A stretch of 64,000 bases of DNA, taken from contig NC_092048.1 in NCBI RefSeq assembly GCF_003086295.3, positions 1,741,001 to 1,805,000 on the forward strand, in the 5' to 3' direction. Of the stretch, positions 1 to 11,070 are shown piece after piece. The notes under the pieces are model-generated. The model was given only the letters and a program-made list of their open reading frames with translations, had not been told where the DNA came from and searched no databases. The translations under genes were made by a program, and so were the position numbers. Source of the DNA: Arachis hypogaea. Its lineage: Eukaryota; Streptophyta; Magnoliopsida; Fabales; Fabaceae. How positions within the stretch are numbered: position 1 is the first letter of the stretch; each line of letters starts with the position of its first letter.

Positions 1-539
1 TAAAAAAAAAATTTAAATTAGTAGTAATTTTAATATTTTAAATTAATAAATGATATTGATGATTAAAATTTACAATTTAAGTAGTATATATATACACTTA
101 AATATATTGATTTAAAAATTTATCAAAAAGTGATAGTAACAAATGAAATAAAACAAAAATTGATCGAATAAATAGAGGCTAATTTTTTTAGAAATGGAAG
201 AAGATTGTATATTTTATTGTATGTAACTGGTTAATTAGTGTACTTTTTATATGATTTTTTTATTTTAAATACCAAATTGAACCCTCATTTTTATTATTTT
301 AATTTTTTTCAATAAATATAAAGCTAAAGATCAAATTTGTATGTTTAAAAAAATTTAAAATTAAAAACAAATTTAACCCTTAGAAAGTTAGAATTACATA
401 TTTTTTTTAAAAAAAATTGAAAAGCACAAATCTAATTCCCTGATTTATGGTCTTCACATAAAAAAATACACTAATTAGAAAGAAAACACCAAAATTAAAA
501 AGCTATAAATAAAGGATGGAAATGATGATATGCAAAGTT
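1..539. other. AT-rich non-coding sequence
   Basis: No gene is visible. Positions about 113-178 resemble 16586-16650, which lies in intron 2 of the P450 gene, so this is probably a piece of a dispersed repeat. The rest is low-complexity A/T sequence. Confidence 0.5.
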
Positions 540-960
540 AATTTATCTAACCAAAAAAAAACTCCAAAAGTAATATTACTCCAAATAATTAATTGTAACT
601 AGTACTATACCTTGAAAATATTAGAACCCTTAAGTAACATATAGAAGGAACAAGACCAACCTTATGTAAGATTAAAAACAAACAAAATCAAAAACCATTT
701 TTCTTCATCAATCCATTATTATTAATAAGTACACTACTTTACTAGTAATAACTAATTAATAACTATAACAAATATATATATAACAATATCTATAAAGATT
801 GAAAACCACATAAATTAAATAAACAAGATCTAGTTACCCAATAACACCATACATAAGCTATAAACATGCATCATGATCAACCATCCCTGAGAAGCTTGTG
901 ACCAATCTTGCAAGAAACATAGTCATCAATGCATCCATACTCAACTTGCTCAATGATAGA
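540..960 (-). pseudogene. 3' fragment of a WRN-like exonuclease gene with its 3' flank
   Basis: On the minus strand, about 957-882 encodes only the last part of the exonuclease domain (motif III region ending in a KIGHKLL-type tail) and a stop. The downstream flank, about 880-540, matches the 3' flank of the intact gene at 1370-2068, including the stretch with repeated 'aataactaa' motifs and the 'aaacatgcatcat' just past the stop. The upstream part of the gene is missing. This looks like a tandem duplication of only the 3' end of the neighbouring gene and is not expected to make a protein. It differs from the intact copy at many positions, so it is not recent. Confidence 0.75.
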
Positions 961-1369
961 TTATTTTTTAATTCAATTTAAACCTTATATATTTTTCTCT
1001 GCTGACCAACCTATGTATCCCATATGGGAGGAAATGTTGATATGCATATATAGTTAAACAAATATCTAATAATAACAAATAAAAACTCCTAAAATAATAT
1101 TACTCCAAATAGTTTATTATAAATAGGATCATAATAATAACTCTCAAAACATTCCAAGACTTTTACTAAGAACCTAAACAAGCTAATTAAGATTAAAAAT
1201 AAAAACAAAATTAAAAACTACTTTTCTTGATCACTACTACTCCACTACTAATAAGTACTACTTTACTACTAATAACTAATAACTAAAAACATTAAAAACC
1301 ACATAAAATAATAACTAAATATACAAGCACTAATAACCTAATAACACCACACACTATAAACATGCATCA

Positions 1370-2068
1370 TCACCAACGCTTGTTGAGAAGATTGTGGCCA
1401 ATCTTGTAAGAAGCATAGGCATCAATGCAACCATACTCAACTTGCTCAATGCTCAAAACCCTAACTTCCCAATTGCTCATACTCACATGCTTAGGCTTCC
1501 TCATATTCAAACCAACCAAATCCTTAGCTAGATCCTTCAACCCCGGCCGGCGAAACCGACCGGGCCATTTCTGCATTGCAAGCTCTCTAATATCCGCATG
1601 CCGACCACAATTGAGACCATACTCATTTCTAAGCTTCAAAATATCATCACCAACCTCAATTCCCACAAAAGTGAAATTAGGGTTCAGGAGGAAGTTTTTT
1701 ATAGAAAAAGGCAAATTATCAATGTAGAAGAGTTGCAAGATAAGGCACTTGTCATCAATGCAAAGTTGCAATGTTGCGGATTTGTTGCTCAAATATGAAA
1801 TCGCATGTGGTCTCCATTCAACGTCTAAGCCGACGACAACGGACGATTTTCCTGCGTATAGAATGTCGATTTCTTGAACCCATTGATCTACAATGGTGGC
1901 TTTGTCAGTGACTGTGGTCTCAATTGCTTTTCCATCAAAGTTGATGGTGTACTTGGAAGTGTCATGGTTGAATAAAACGGTGGAGGCACCACTAATTCCA
2001 AGTTTAGGGATTGTTGATGATGATGATGATCCAAACATTTTGTTATGAAAATGAAAAACAAGAGACAA
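1370..2068 (-). CDS. WRN/WEX-like 3'-5' exonuclease domain protein, copy A
   Basis: Intronless, 232 aa, a single DEDD-type 3'-5' exonuclease domain (DNA_pol_A_exo1 / RNase D superfamily), like the plant proteins related to the nuclease half of Werner helicase. Motif I is GLDVEW (D and E metal ligands). Motif II is FVGIEVGDDILKL. Motif III is YGCIDAY, with the Y-x3-D spacing of the DEDDy class, so all metal-binding residues are present. There is no helicase part, which is normal in plants. The N-terminal ~40 residues are Ser-rich and variable. The start at 2068 lies 61 bp downstream of a TATAAATA box on the same strand. Substrate and role are unknown; plant WEX has been linked to RNA silencing, but these short paralogues are uncharacterised as far as I know. 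Confidence 0.85.
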   Translation of the reverse strand: MSLVFHFHNKMFGSSSSSTIPKLGISGASTVLFNHDTSKYTINFDGKAIETTVTDKATIVDQWVQEIDILYAGKSSVVVGLDVEWRPHAISYLSNKSATLQLCIDDKCLILQLFYIDNLPFSIKNFLLNPNFTFVGIEVGDDILKLRNEYGLNCGRHADIRELAMQKWPGRFRRPGLKDLAKDLVGLNMRKPKHVSMSNWEVRVLSIEQVEYGCIDAYASYKIGHNLLNKRW

Positions 2069-2128
2069 TTAGAAGATATCCAGGGAGATTGGTGGTTAGG
2101 GATGAAAATAATTTGGTAACTTGGGATA

Positions 2129-2136
2129 TATTTATA
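2129..2136 (-). promoter_or_regulatory. TATA box of exonuclease copy A
   Basis: TATAAATA on the minus strand, 61 bp before the start codon. The block around it is conserved upstream of copy B, with the TATA sequence itself identical. Confidence 0.6.
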
Positions 2137-2954
2137 GACTTAAGAAAGAATGTAATGTAACCTTAACCCTATCTTTTCTTCTTGTTTTTATGACCGAGAG
2201 TGATGTATTTTTCTAGGTTGGACTCTTATTGTTCCAAGTTTCTTTGACAAACCCAATGCAAAGAGATAGAGTAGAATAAGTGTAATTTCATTTTATTTTT
2301 TAGAGTAACTATTTTGGGTCTAGCAAAGTATATCACTACTTGATTTGTGTTTATCATATATAATCTCGTCTGATCTACAGATATATAATAAATATATCCA
2401 AACTTATATTTATTTTTTCTCAAAGACAGATTAAAGTTATTAATTAGTTAATATATATATATATATATTAAAAAAACTTTATTATTTATTATTTTTAGTC
2501 ATCACCTTTTAATTAAGTCAATTTTTTTAGTTAAATATTTTAACTTATACTTTCAAATAAAAAATAATAAAATATTAAATCCTGATCACTCTCCAGTATT
2601 TTCTTTATAAAAAACATACAAATTTTAAAGTTGCATTTATTTTATATTTATTAGAATAAAAATTAAAAAGTATTTGCTTACAATAATACTTAAAATATAT
2701 ATAAGCTAAACCCATATACAATTATAAAAAGGATATGTTTAAACATTCACTTCCAAAAGTAAGATGATTCTAATTGATCTTTTTCACCATCTCTGAACAA
2801 AACAAAGACTTGTACTAAGAACCAAAACAACCTAATCAAAGATTAAGAACATAAGCAAAATCAACCACCATTTTTTTCTTAATCACTCCACTAGTGAATA
2901 CTATTATCATTAATGACACAAAATAATTAAACATGCATCATCAAGATCAAGTGA
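2137..2954. other. Promoter of copy A and 3' flank of copy B
   Basis: The first ~150 bp next to copy A match the sequence upstream of copy B, including the motif family 'tttctagg-tggactctta' and 'caaacccaatgca'. About 2760-2850 repeats a short block seen again near 8840 ('ctaattgatctttttcacc'). The stretch 2450-2720 is plain AT-rich sequence. Confidence 0.5.
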
Positions 2955-3614
2955 TCAATCATCCCTGAGGAGAATGTGACCAATCTTACAACAAACATAG
3001 GCATCAATGCATCCATACTCAACTTGTTCAATGCTCAAAACCCTAGCTCCCCAATTACTCAAACTCACAAGCTTAGGCTTCTTAATTTCCAAACGAACCA
3101 GACGCTCAGCTATATCCTTCAAACCCGGCGGATCAGACCACGGGTTTCGACATTTTTCCAAGGCAAGCTTCTTAATATCGGCATGCACACAGAAATTGAG
3201 ACCATACTCTCGATTAATATTAGGAATATCATTAGCAAACTCGAAACCCGCAAAAAAGAAATTAGGGTTCATGAGAAAGTTCTTGAGAGAATCAGGCAAA
3301 TTGTCAATGTAGAAGAGCTGCACGATAAGGCACTTGTTACCAATGCAAAGATTCAATGTTGCGGATTTGTTTCTTATTGCACACCGTTCAATATCTATGC
3401 CAACAACAATGGATGAATTTGTTGCATATAGAGCGTTCATGTCTTGAACCCATTGATCTACAACGGTTGATTTGTCAGTGACTGTGGTCTCAATTTCAGC
3501 TCCACGAAGTTCGATGGTGTATTTGGAAGTGTTAGGGTTGAGTTCAATGGTTGAGGCACCGCTAATTCCTCTATAACTTTTGATTGATGGTGATACTGAT
3601 GACGATCCTGACAT
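2955..3614 (-). CDS. WRN/WEX-like 3'-5' exonuclease domain protein, copy B
   Basis: Intronless, 219 aa, paralogue of copy A in the same orientation, 886 bp away. Metal ligands are kept: GIDIE (motif I), FAGFEFANDI (motif II) and YGCIDAY (motif III). However, the usual Trp after DxE is Arg, and about five residues following motif I are missing compared with copy A. The region after motif I keeps the KCLIVQLFYIDNLP core. It is more diverged than copies A and D, so catalysis may be weaker or lost; this is an inference. The start at 3614 is supported by a TATA box 46 bp upstream and by alignment of the SGASTI motif with copy A. Confidence 0.8.
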   Translation of the reverse strand: MSGSSSVSPSIKSYRGISGASTIELNPNTSKYTIELRGAEIETTVTDKSTVVDQWVQDMNALYATNSSIVVGIDIERCAIRNKSATLNLCIGNKCLIVQLFYIDNLPDSLKNFLMNPNFFFAGFEFANDIPNINREYGLNFCVHADIKKLALEKCRNPWSDPPGLKDIAERLVRLEIKKPKLVSLSNWGARVLSIEQVEYGCIDAYVCCKIGHILLRDD

Positions 3615-3659
3615 TTTCTAGGGTGATTAAGAATGAAAATAACTTGGTAACTTGGGATG

Positions 3660-3667
3660 TATTTATA
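3660..3667 (-). promoter_or_regulatory. TATA box of exonuclease copy B
   Basis: TATAAATA on the minus strand, 46 bp upstream of the start codon, in the same conserved block as in copy A. Confidence 0.6.
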
Positions 3668-4109
3668 GACCTAAGAAAGAATATAATGTAACCCTAACCT
3701 TTCTTCTTTTCGTTTTAATGACTGAAAATGCATGCATGTATATTCATTTAAGTGATCACGTATTTTTCTAGGATGGACTCTTAGGCTTCTGAGTTTATTT
3801 GGCAAACCCAATGCAACGAGAGTACTATTGGAATAATCATTCAAATTTTATTTGGATAAATATTCAAATTCGTTCTTTAAACATAACCTCGTTTTCAGAT
3901 TAGTCTTTCAAAATTGGAAATGGATTCTCTCAAGTGAAAAAAAATACTTGAGAGAATAAAGTGTAATCTCTTGCCTTTAATTTTATAAATGAGACCAAAA
4001 TTAAATAGGAGAGAGAAAATAATAAAAGGTTAGATTAAACACTTTATAGCATCTAGTTTTTTTTTTACTGGAAATGATCCACTCCCTTCAAAACTTTTGT
4101 TAATCACAT

Positions 4110-4256
4110 GATGGAAACTCAGGTACAGTCGACTTCATGTGAAGTTACGTTGATAACTGAGAGCCGTTAGATGATTTGCCTAATTTGACTAAATTTTCAT
4201 CTAACGGCTCTCAACTATCAACTTCACGTGAAGTCGATTACACCTGAGTTTTCACC
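4110..4256. mobile_element. 147-bp foldback MITE with 9-bp target duplication
   Basis: Nearly perfect palindrome with inverted ends of the type GGTGAAAACTCAGGT and arms containing GTCGACTTCA and GAGCCGTTAGATG. It is flanked by an exact 9-bp direct repeat, taatcacat (4101-4109 and 4257-4265). A 9-bp duplication and long inverted arms point to a Mutator-type origin. Other copies lie at 15755-15895 and, degraded, at about 60487-60597. Confidence 0.85.
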
Positions 4257-4265
4257 TAATCACAT

Positions 4266-4857
4266 TAACGATAAAATATATAATTGTAGCTCAAATTATT
4301 TTTTTTATATAGATGATAACATATTACGTGACATAATGACATAACACATCAATATTACATGTTACAAAATAATTGTTATGTCATCATGTTATATCGGTGG
4401 TGGCAAAATTTAAAAAAAAATTTGGAATAATAAAAAATTTTAAAATATAATAATATTTATATTAAAACAAAATTTAAAATATAATTACTTTTTAAATTTG
4501 TTATTAATATATAAATTTGCACATAAAATTAACAGAGAAACTAAACCTGATTTTCATTAATAAATTAAACTAGTTTTAAATAATAAAATGGGTTATTAAC
4601 CGGTTATAAAATTAATAAATTAATTTAAAAAATAAAAATTGTTTTTCAAAAATTAATCGATTTTTTACGGACAAATGGTTTTTGCACATAAAAAAGAAAA
4701 ACCTATTTTTTATTTAAAATTGAATGTTTTTATCTAAAAACTGATTTTGAAAAAAATAACTTAAAAAAACTAATTTTATCTTTGACAATATTTACCTTTT
4801 AAATTGATGTCTACCAAAAGTGAATTGTGATTATGTATGGATAGAAATGGTTAGGAT
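4266..4857. other. AT-rich non-coding sequence
   Basis: No gene or clear repeat is visible. The sequence is mostly A/T homopolymer-like stretches. Confidence 0.4.
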
Positions 4858-5299
4858 GACTATAATAATTTTTGCAGATAGCAGTGAAAATTTTGTAGCG
4901 ATTTTATAAAATCATAAAACCGCTACTAAATGAATAATTATGGTACACATCGTGACAGTTAATAATGGGCTGCAATCAACCTTGTATTTAGCGGTAGTTT
5001 TTCTAGAACTGCCGCGATATATACTTAGGGTGAATTATTATTTTACATCTTACGGCGATTTTCTTTCAACCACTGCAAATTGCGTTTAACTACATATTTC
5101 AATATTTTTTTTAGTAATAACCATATGGGTATAATCTAGTTTAGTTAACACTATTTTTTTAAACTACATATATTTAAATCATTGTTACTTAAACTCGTAA
5201 TACTATTTTTATATTCGTTTTACGTAAAAAAATTTACAAGTTAAATAAGTTATATATGTTAACTCATGTTGCAAAGGATAGGATATATAGAACTGGAAG

Positions 5300-6410
5300 G
5301 ATACAAGACACAACTTATATCATAAGTTTTACAAAGGAACAAGGACTTTTGAGGAAAATGTTAAGCATCGCCCATCAAGAATAGAAAAAAATAACTGGAA
5401 ATGGTTTCTTGAATATCGCAGAAATAAAGGTAACCCTTGGTATTTTTTATTATTTCCACCAAAACATGCATATGTACATAATAGACTCCTTACATTTTAT
5501 ACTCAACATCTCATTCTCATTTGTATTTGTGTTATTTGTTCATAGAAAAAAGTGTAGACAAAACGCTTTAAATCCGAGTAAGCAACTTTATACACATACT
5601 GGGGACTCCAAAACATTGGCAAGAACAAAAGACGAAGTAGTAATAAATTATTAGGGATAAGTATTGTTTTGGTCCCTAACGTTGAGGGTCAGAATCGAAA
5701 TCGTCCTTGATGTAATTTTCTATTTAGAATCGTCCTAAACGTTTTATTATGAGTTTTTGCTTAATTTTCCTGAATATGGTGTTGTTATTTATATAATTGT
5801 GTCGATATCAATGTTATAGGAGAAAGTACGAGGAATGCCCGTTGGTAGAGGAGAGTTGTGAATCATCACTCATAAAAAAATGGCTCTTATATCCATTCCG
5901 ATGCGCGTGTTATTGGTGTAAGTAATATTTGAAAATTTTAAACTTAGCTTATTGTATATATTGTGCTAATTTTAAATTATGATAACCCAATTTTTTGTAT
6001 ATCTGTAGGAAGTAATTGCGAATATTGAGAAGCAAGATGAATTCTCTAAGCACGTTTTACAAAATGATTCGCTAGTACAAGTTTTTGGAAATGAGCATCC
6101 AGGACGAGTTCATACATTAGGTGCTGGACCATGTCCCAACCAAGTTTTTGGTAATGCTGCTGCACAACCATCGGGTTTTGGTATGCCAACTGAAGAGTAT
6201 CAGAGGACGATTGCAGAATTAAAGGCTGAGATAGCAGAAGAGAAGGCGAAAAGACAGTCAATAGAAAAACTTTTAGGATATTTAATACGACAGCAAGGAG
6301 ACAACTTGCCCGCTGACATTGCTGCAGAGCTGGATTATTTGGGCAGTACACCGGCCTCATGGCACGCAAGGCCATTTTCTTTTGGCAATTATGATCTGCA
6401 ACAAAAATAA
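5300..6410 (+). pseudogene. Ptta/En/Spm plant transposase-type gene, decayed
   Basis: Several pieces in order match the plant 'Transposase_24' (Ptta/En/Spm) layout. About 5340-5430 gives PSRIEKNNWKWFLEYRRN; 5543-5654 gives a Lys-rich NALNPSK...GDSKTLAR block; about 5826-5925 gives GMPVGRGEL with a stop where Trp is expected, then ITHKK; 6010-6410 gives NEHPGRVHTLG, a coiled coil rich in Glu/Lys (EEYQRTIAELKAEIAEEKAK) and the LPADIAAELDYLGS tail. Stops, frame changes and an insert at about 5657-5800 show it is dead. This family is usually a second gene of CACTA elements, and its place between CACTA ends fits. Confidence 0.7.
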
Positions 6411-6878
6411 TGACTTTCAGTCAATGTAATTAGATACTATTGAATTTAAATTGTTTTAATGTTTTAAGTTTATTTTCTTGAAATTATCGAATTCTACTCT
6501 TTATATTGAATGATGCACTTATGACAATCTCATTATATATGTTTTGTTTGCATATATATAATTTGGTTTGTTATGCTATTTTGTTGTTTTATTTGGTTGG
6601 AAGTTTTTTAAATTAATCAGTAACTAACAAATAAAAGTTGAATAAATAGACAGCTATAAAAGGGGCAAAATAATAAAAAAAAAACTAAAACTTTAATGGG
6701 AATCCAGAATTTGGCGGCGGTTTTTAACCGCTGCAAAACAGCCATCGTTTTCATTTCGCTGCTATTTAGTGGTAGTTCGCAAACCGCCGCAAAATTGATA
6801 TACATTTTGTGAAACCCCTATGGCCGTGGGTAAACACCGCTGCAAAACTATTTCTTAATTCGCGGCGATTATTCCAGC

Positions 6879-8175
6879 TGATGGTATTGATTGAACTTGA
6901 GAATGGGGGGTTGAATCAAGTTTGCACAAATTTAGCTTTTCAAGCTCTGTTTTCGCGGAAACGGAAATTGCAGGAGATTTTTTCGTTTTGTTTCATGTGC
7001 AGAATAGAAAAAAGAGAAGGGAAGAAGAGAAAGAGACAATCATGTATCTTGGTTCGGATTCTAAGTGCAATGAATCCTACGTCCAGTCTCCACCACAAAT
7101 CATGGTGGAATTTTCACTATAATCCACTGATTACATTCACCAATACTATTGAATTACTCTCTAATTCAACTAGTATCTACCCCTAAGTTTTCTTTACCAA
7201 AGCTTAGCAACCCAAAGTGCTGTCCCAACTTGGAAGGGGAATCTACACAGAATCGAACTCACCAAGTGTTAACCCAATTTGGCAAGGGGAACTAATCCTA
7301 GTTCATCAACCCAAATACACAGAACTTCAGTGGCTTTTACATGCATCACTCTTGCCTTTTCTCTCTTGGCTTTTTCACTCACATCTTCAGCCTTTTCTCA
7401 ATACACAAAATGACACAAAATAGCCATAACAAAAAAACAGAAATTAAGCACTAGTAGAAGAAAAAGAATTCAGGTCAAGTGTGAATAGATGATACTCTAA
7501 ATTTGCTCTCTTTTTCTTGTCTTCAAATGTTGGAATGAGGTTGGATATATATCTTCAGCTTGCTCTCTAATTTGCCTCTTCCATTTCCTTGTCCCAGCTA
7601 CCCATTGGAGCTATCTCAGCTGGCATGCAGTCCTTGCTCCATTCTGCTCCACTTTTTCTGCTGGTTGAGGAACCCGTCCACCACCTCTGCTGTCCTTGGC
7701 TTTGCTTTCTTCCTTGGCATGCATTACCTTTTTCTTCTGCTCCATTTCCTCTGCTATACGAGGAGCTGCTCCACTACTTCTGCATTCTTGCAAGTTTGTG
7801 TTTTGCTCTTTCATATTCTGAATTTTTGCTTTACTGATGTCCTTAGAGTAGTGGGAGTGTCCCAGATGTCCTTGTTGTGTTGTTTATTTCTTTTTCTTTC
7901 AGCTGTCCTGCTTTGCTCATGATGTAGACAGCTGTCCTTTTTCTCTTATCAAATGTATAGCCTTTTATTTTACTTGAACGGTGCTATGTTAAAATGCTTT
8001 GGGCTTGTGCAGTAGCTTGAAGCACTAAGGGAATTGGAATAAATCAGCTACATTGTTTGGCTATGAAATGAGTAATGGACCTGCAACAATAAAACACACA
8101 TTAAACAATATTGAACTTTTAACTTAACTAATGTTTATCATAATTTGTTTGCCCAAAATCAAACTAAGCTTAACA
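6879..8175 (-). mobile_element. Solo LTR of a Copia-type (SIRE/Maximus-like) retrotransposon
   Basis: A 1297-bp segment starting TG and ending CA, flanked by 5-bp direct repeats with one mismatch (ccagc 6874-6878, tcagc 8176-8180), inserted in the right subterminal region of the CACTA element. On the minus strand it begins TGTTAAGCTTAGTTTG and contains GCAAACTTGATTCAACC near its other end, typical of this LTR type. The segment from about 6975 upward matches 9872-11070 closely. No internal retroelement region is attached, so it arose by recombination between two LTRs. The apparent open reading frames inside are not genes. Confidence 0.75.
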
Positions 8176-8291
8176 TCAGCGGTTAGCTTAAACCACCGCA
8201 AATTGTTTGTCCGCAACTTATCTTCCAACGAGTATTTAGCTGCTACAATATGACTCCAGAACCGCCGTTATATGGCAGTAGTATTGTAGTG

Positions 8292-9059
8292 GTTGAACAT
8301 AGGTAGGTGAGTTGGGAGTATATCATTAATTTACCTAAATGAGCTAAATTTTTTTACAAAATTTTTAAAGAAATCATAGGTTTACATTGTCCAAATAAAA
8401 TTTAATTTCGCTTCTATATATTATTATTTTATAAAATATGACATTAATCTCTTCTATTATTATATCATGTCACATGTCATTATCTAATTGACAAAAATAT
8501 TATTTAATTTTCAATTATATTTTGTAAGAATAATTTTATGCAATTAGTTTAACTTACCTAAAGTCATTTCCTTAGTCTATGAGTCAAAGTAAAATTATGG
8601 TTGAATAATTTTTGCATAGTGTTTGAGTGAGAGTTTTAAAGAGGGTGTCGAAACTTATGAAAGGAGAATTTAGAAATTATTTAACATAATTTTCTAAGAA
8701 AATTAACGTAAATTTGATGTTTGAATATTTTTATTAAACAAATTTTATTTTTTATAGATATAAGATGAATTGATTTTTTTATGATAGTTTTATCAATGAC
8801 ATTTTTAATTATCTTTATAAATAAAAATAATACTTTATTAAGATGATACTAATTGATCTTTTTCACCATCTCTTTGTTCAATAATAATAATTACACATTG
8901 AACATCATTCTCTTTATAAAAACACAAATATGATGACAGGGAAGAATAGCTAATCTATATTAATAATTATAACACATTGAAAAATACTCTTTTTAAAAGT
9001 AACATATATATTATTAATAATAGAAGGAGTAAATGGTCCACATAGATTATCCACTTTTT
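8292..9059. other. AT-rich non-coding sequence
   Basis: No gene is visible. A short block near 8838-8875 matches the 3' flank of exonuclease copy B (about 2760-2795), so it may be a leftover of the duplication that spread the exonuclease genes. Confidence 0.4.
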
Positions 9060-9099
9060 AAATTGATTCCAAAAAATTTATTTTAATTAAATTCGTCTT

Positions 9100-9866
9100 T
9101 AAAAAATTTTAAGTTAATCACATTAATATTTTTATCATTTTAATTATTAATGGCATCAGAATTTATTGATATTCATATTAAGTCATATTATATTGACCAC
9201 AATATATATTTGACAGTTCTAATTGACTACTAATATAATAATTTTATGAAATTAAATTACATTAATTTAAAATTAATCTAATTTCATAAATTTATTATAT
9301 TAGCAGTCAATTAAAACTATTAGATGTATATTGTGCTGTTACTTAATATGATGCAACAATAAATTTCGATATTATCAACAATAAAAGTGACAAATCTAAT
9401 TTCATAAATTTATTATATTAGCAGTCAATTAAAACTATTAGATGTATATTGTGCTGTTACTTAATATGATGCAACAATAAATTTCGATATTGTCAACAAT
9501 AAAAGTGACAAAAAGACTAATATAATTAATTTAAAATATTTGAAAAGCGAATTTAATTAAAAAAGCTTTCAAGAACTAACTTGAAAAACGAGTGACTTTT
9601 TAGGCTGCATTTATTTTTGAGAACATGATAAGACACTAAAAACAATAAACAAAGGCCAGAGACATAAAATTTAGTATTCTTATATTTTGTTTGGTGATAA
9701 AATAAAATAAATTATAAAAATCTAATTTATTCTCATTTTTTTCATTCATAAAATTTGAGAAGAGAATATAATAACAAAAAATATAATTATAAAAAATTAA
9801 TAAAAATAATAAAAATTTTAAAAAATAAATTGTAAATTTAAAAAATAATAAAAATAAAAATAAATT
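9100..9866. repeat. Left member of a ~600-bp direct repeat, with internal duplication
   Basis: This stretch matches 11618-12225 in the same orientation. It has in addition an internal tandem duplication of about 118 bp (units starting near 9275 and 9393, sharing 'ttagatgtatattgtgctg'). Its right part, from about 9603, is the left half of the MITE seen complete at 11991-12401; it stops where LTR sequence begins. Confidence 0.75.
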
Positions 9867-9871
9867 TGAGA

Positions 9872-11070
9872 AAAGATTTTTTCGTCTTGTCTCATGTGCA
9901 GAACAGAAAAAGAGAAGGGAAGAAGAGAAAGAGACCAGCATGTATCCTGGTTCGGATTCTAAGTGCAATGAATCCTATGTCTAGTCTCTACCACAAACCA
10001 TGGTGGAATTTTCACTATAATCCACTGATTACATTCACCAATACTATTGAATTACTCCCTAATTCAACTAGTATCTACCCCTAAGCTTTCTTTACCAAAG
10101 CTTAGCAACCCAAAGTGCTGTCCCAACTTGGAAGGGAAATCTACACAGATTCAAACTCACCAAGTGCTAACCAACTTGGCAAGGGAAACTAATCCTATTT
10201 CATCAACCCAAATACACAAAACTTCAGTGGCTTTTACATGCATCACTCTTACCTTTTTTCTCTTGGCTTTTTCACTCACATCTTCAGCCTTTTCTCAATA
10301 CACAAGATGACACAAGATAGCCATAACAAAAAATCAGAAATTAAGCACTAGTAGAAGAAAAAGAATTCAGCTCAAGTGTGAATAGATGATGCTCTGAATT
10401 TGCTCTCTTTTTCTTGTCTTCAAACGTTGGAATGAGGTTGGATATATATCTTTAGTTTGCTCTCTAATTTGCCTCTTCCATTTCCTTGTCCCAGTACCCG
10501 TTGGAGCTGTCTCAGCTGACATGCAGTCCTTGCTCCATTCTGCTCCACTTTCTCTGCTAGTTGAGGAACCCGTCCACCATCTTTGTTGTCCTTGGCTTTG
10601 CTTTCTTTCTTGGCATGCATTACCATTTTCTTTTGCTCCATTTTTTCTGCTATACGAGGAGCTGCTCCACTACTTCTGCATTCTTGCAAGTTTGTGTTTT
10701 GTTCTCCCATATTCTGAATTTTTGCTTTACTGATGTCCTTGGAGTATTGGGAGTGTCCCAGCTGTCCTTGTTGTGTTGTTTATTTCTTTTTCTTTCAGCT
10801 ATCCTGCTTTGCTCATGATGTAGACAGCTGTCCTTTTTCTCTTATCAAATGTATAGCCTTTTATTTTACTGAACGGTGCTATTTTAAAATGCTTTGGACT
10901 TGTGCATTAGCTTGAAGCACCAAGGGAATTGGAATAAACCAGCTACATTGTTTGGCTGTGAAATGAGTAATAGGCCTGCAACAATAAAACACACATTAAA
11001 CAATATTGAGATTTTAACCCAACCAATGTTTGTCATCATTTGTTTGCCCAAAATCAAACTAAACTCAACA
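9872..11070 (-). mobile_element. Truncated 3' LTR of a Copia-type retrotransposon
   Basis: Matches the solo LTR at 6879-8175 along its length but lacks that LTR's far end (about 95 bp). Its start, on the minus strand TGTTGAGTTTAGTTTG at 11070, is intact and preceded by a polypurine tract (AGGGAGAGAT), so this is the 3' LTR with the element's internal side at higher coordinates. Confidence 0.75.

Larger units (their letters stand above)
4858..8291. mobile_element. Decayed CACTA (En/Spm) element
   Basis: The right end, at 8291, reads CACTACAATACTAC on the minus strand. The probable left end at 4858 reads gACTATAATA, with its first base changed. Subterminal regions carry many short copies of a motif like aaccgc(t/c)gcaaa in both orientations (4909-5095, 6706-6870, 8180-8290), as expected for transposase binding sites of CACTA elements. 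Between them lie remains of a Ptta/En/Spm transposase-type gene and, inserted later, a solo LTR. The flanking triplets (gat and gtt) are not identical, so the left boundary is uncertain. Confidence 0.7.

Noticed and set aside
1425..1798. Open frames on the plus strand over exonuclease copy A (and similarly 2976-3416, 12885-13305)
   Set aside because: They are antisense shadows of the exonuclease genes; no domain or promoter supports them.
7560..7922. Open frames rich in Leu, Phe and Cys, repeated at 10521-10818
   Set aside because: Both lie inside LTR copies and reflect the pyrimidine-rich LTR sequence.
9636..9968. 110-codon Phe/Leu-rich frame on the minus strand
   Set aside because: It crosses from MITE into LTR sequence and consists of A/T runs; chance.
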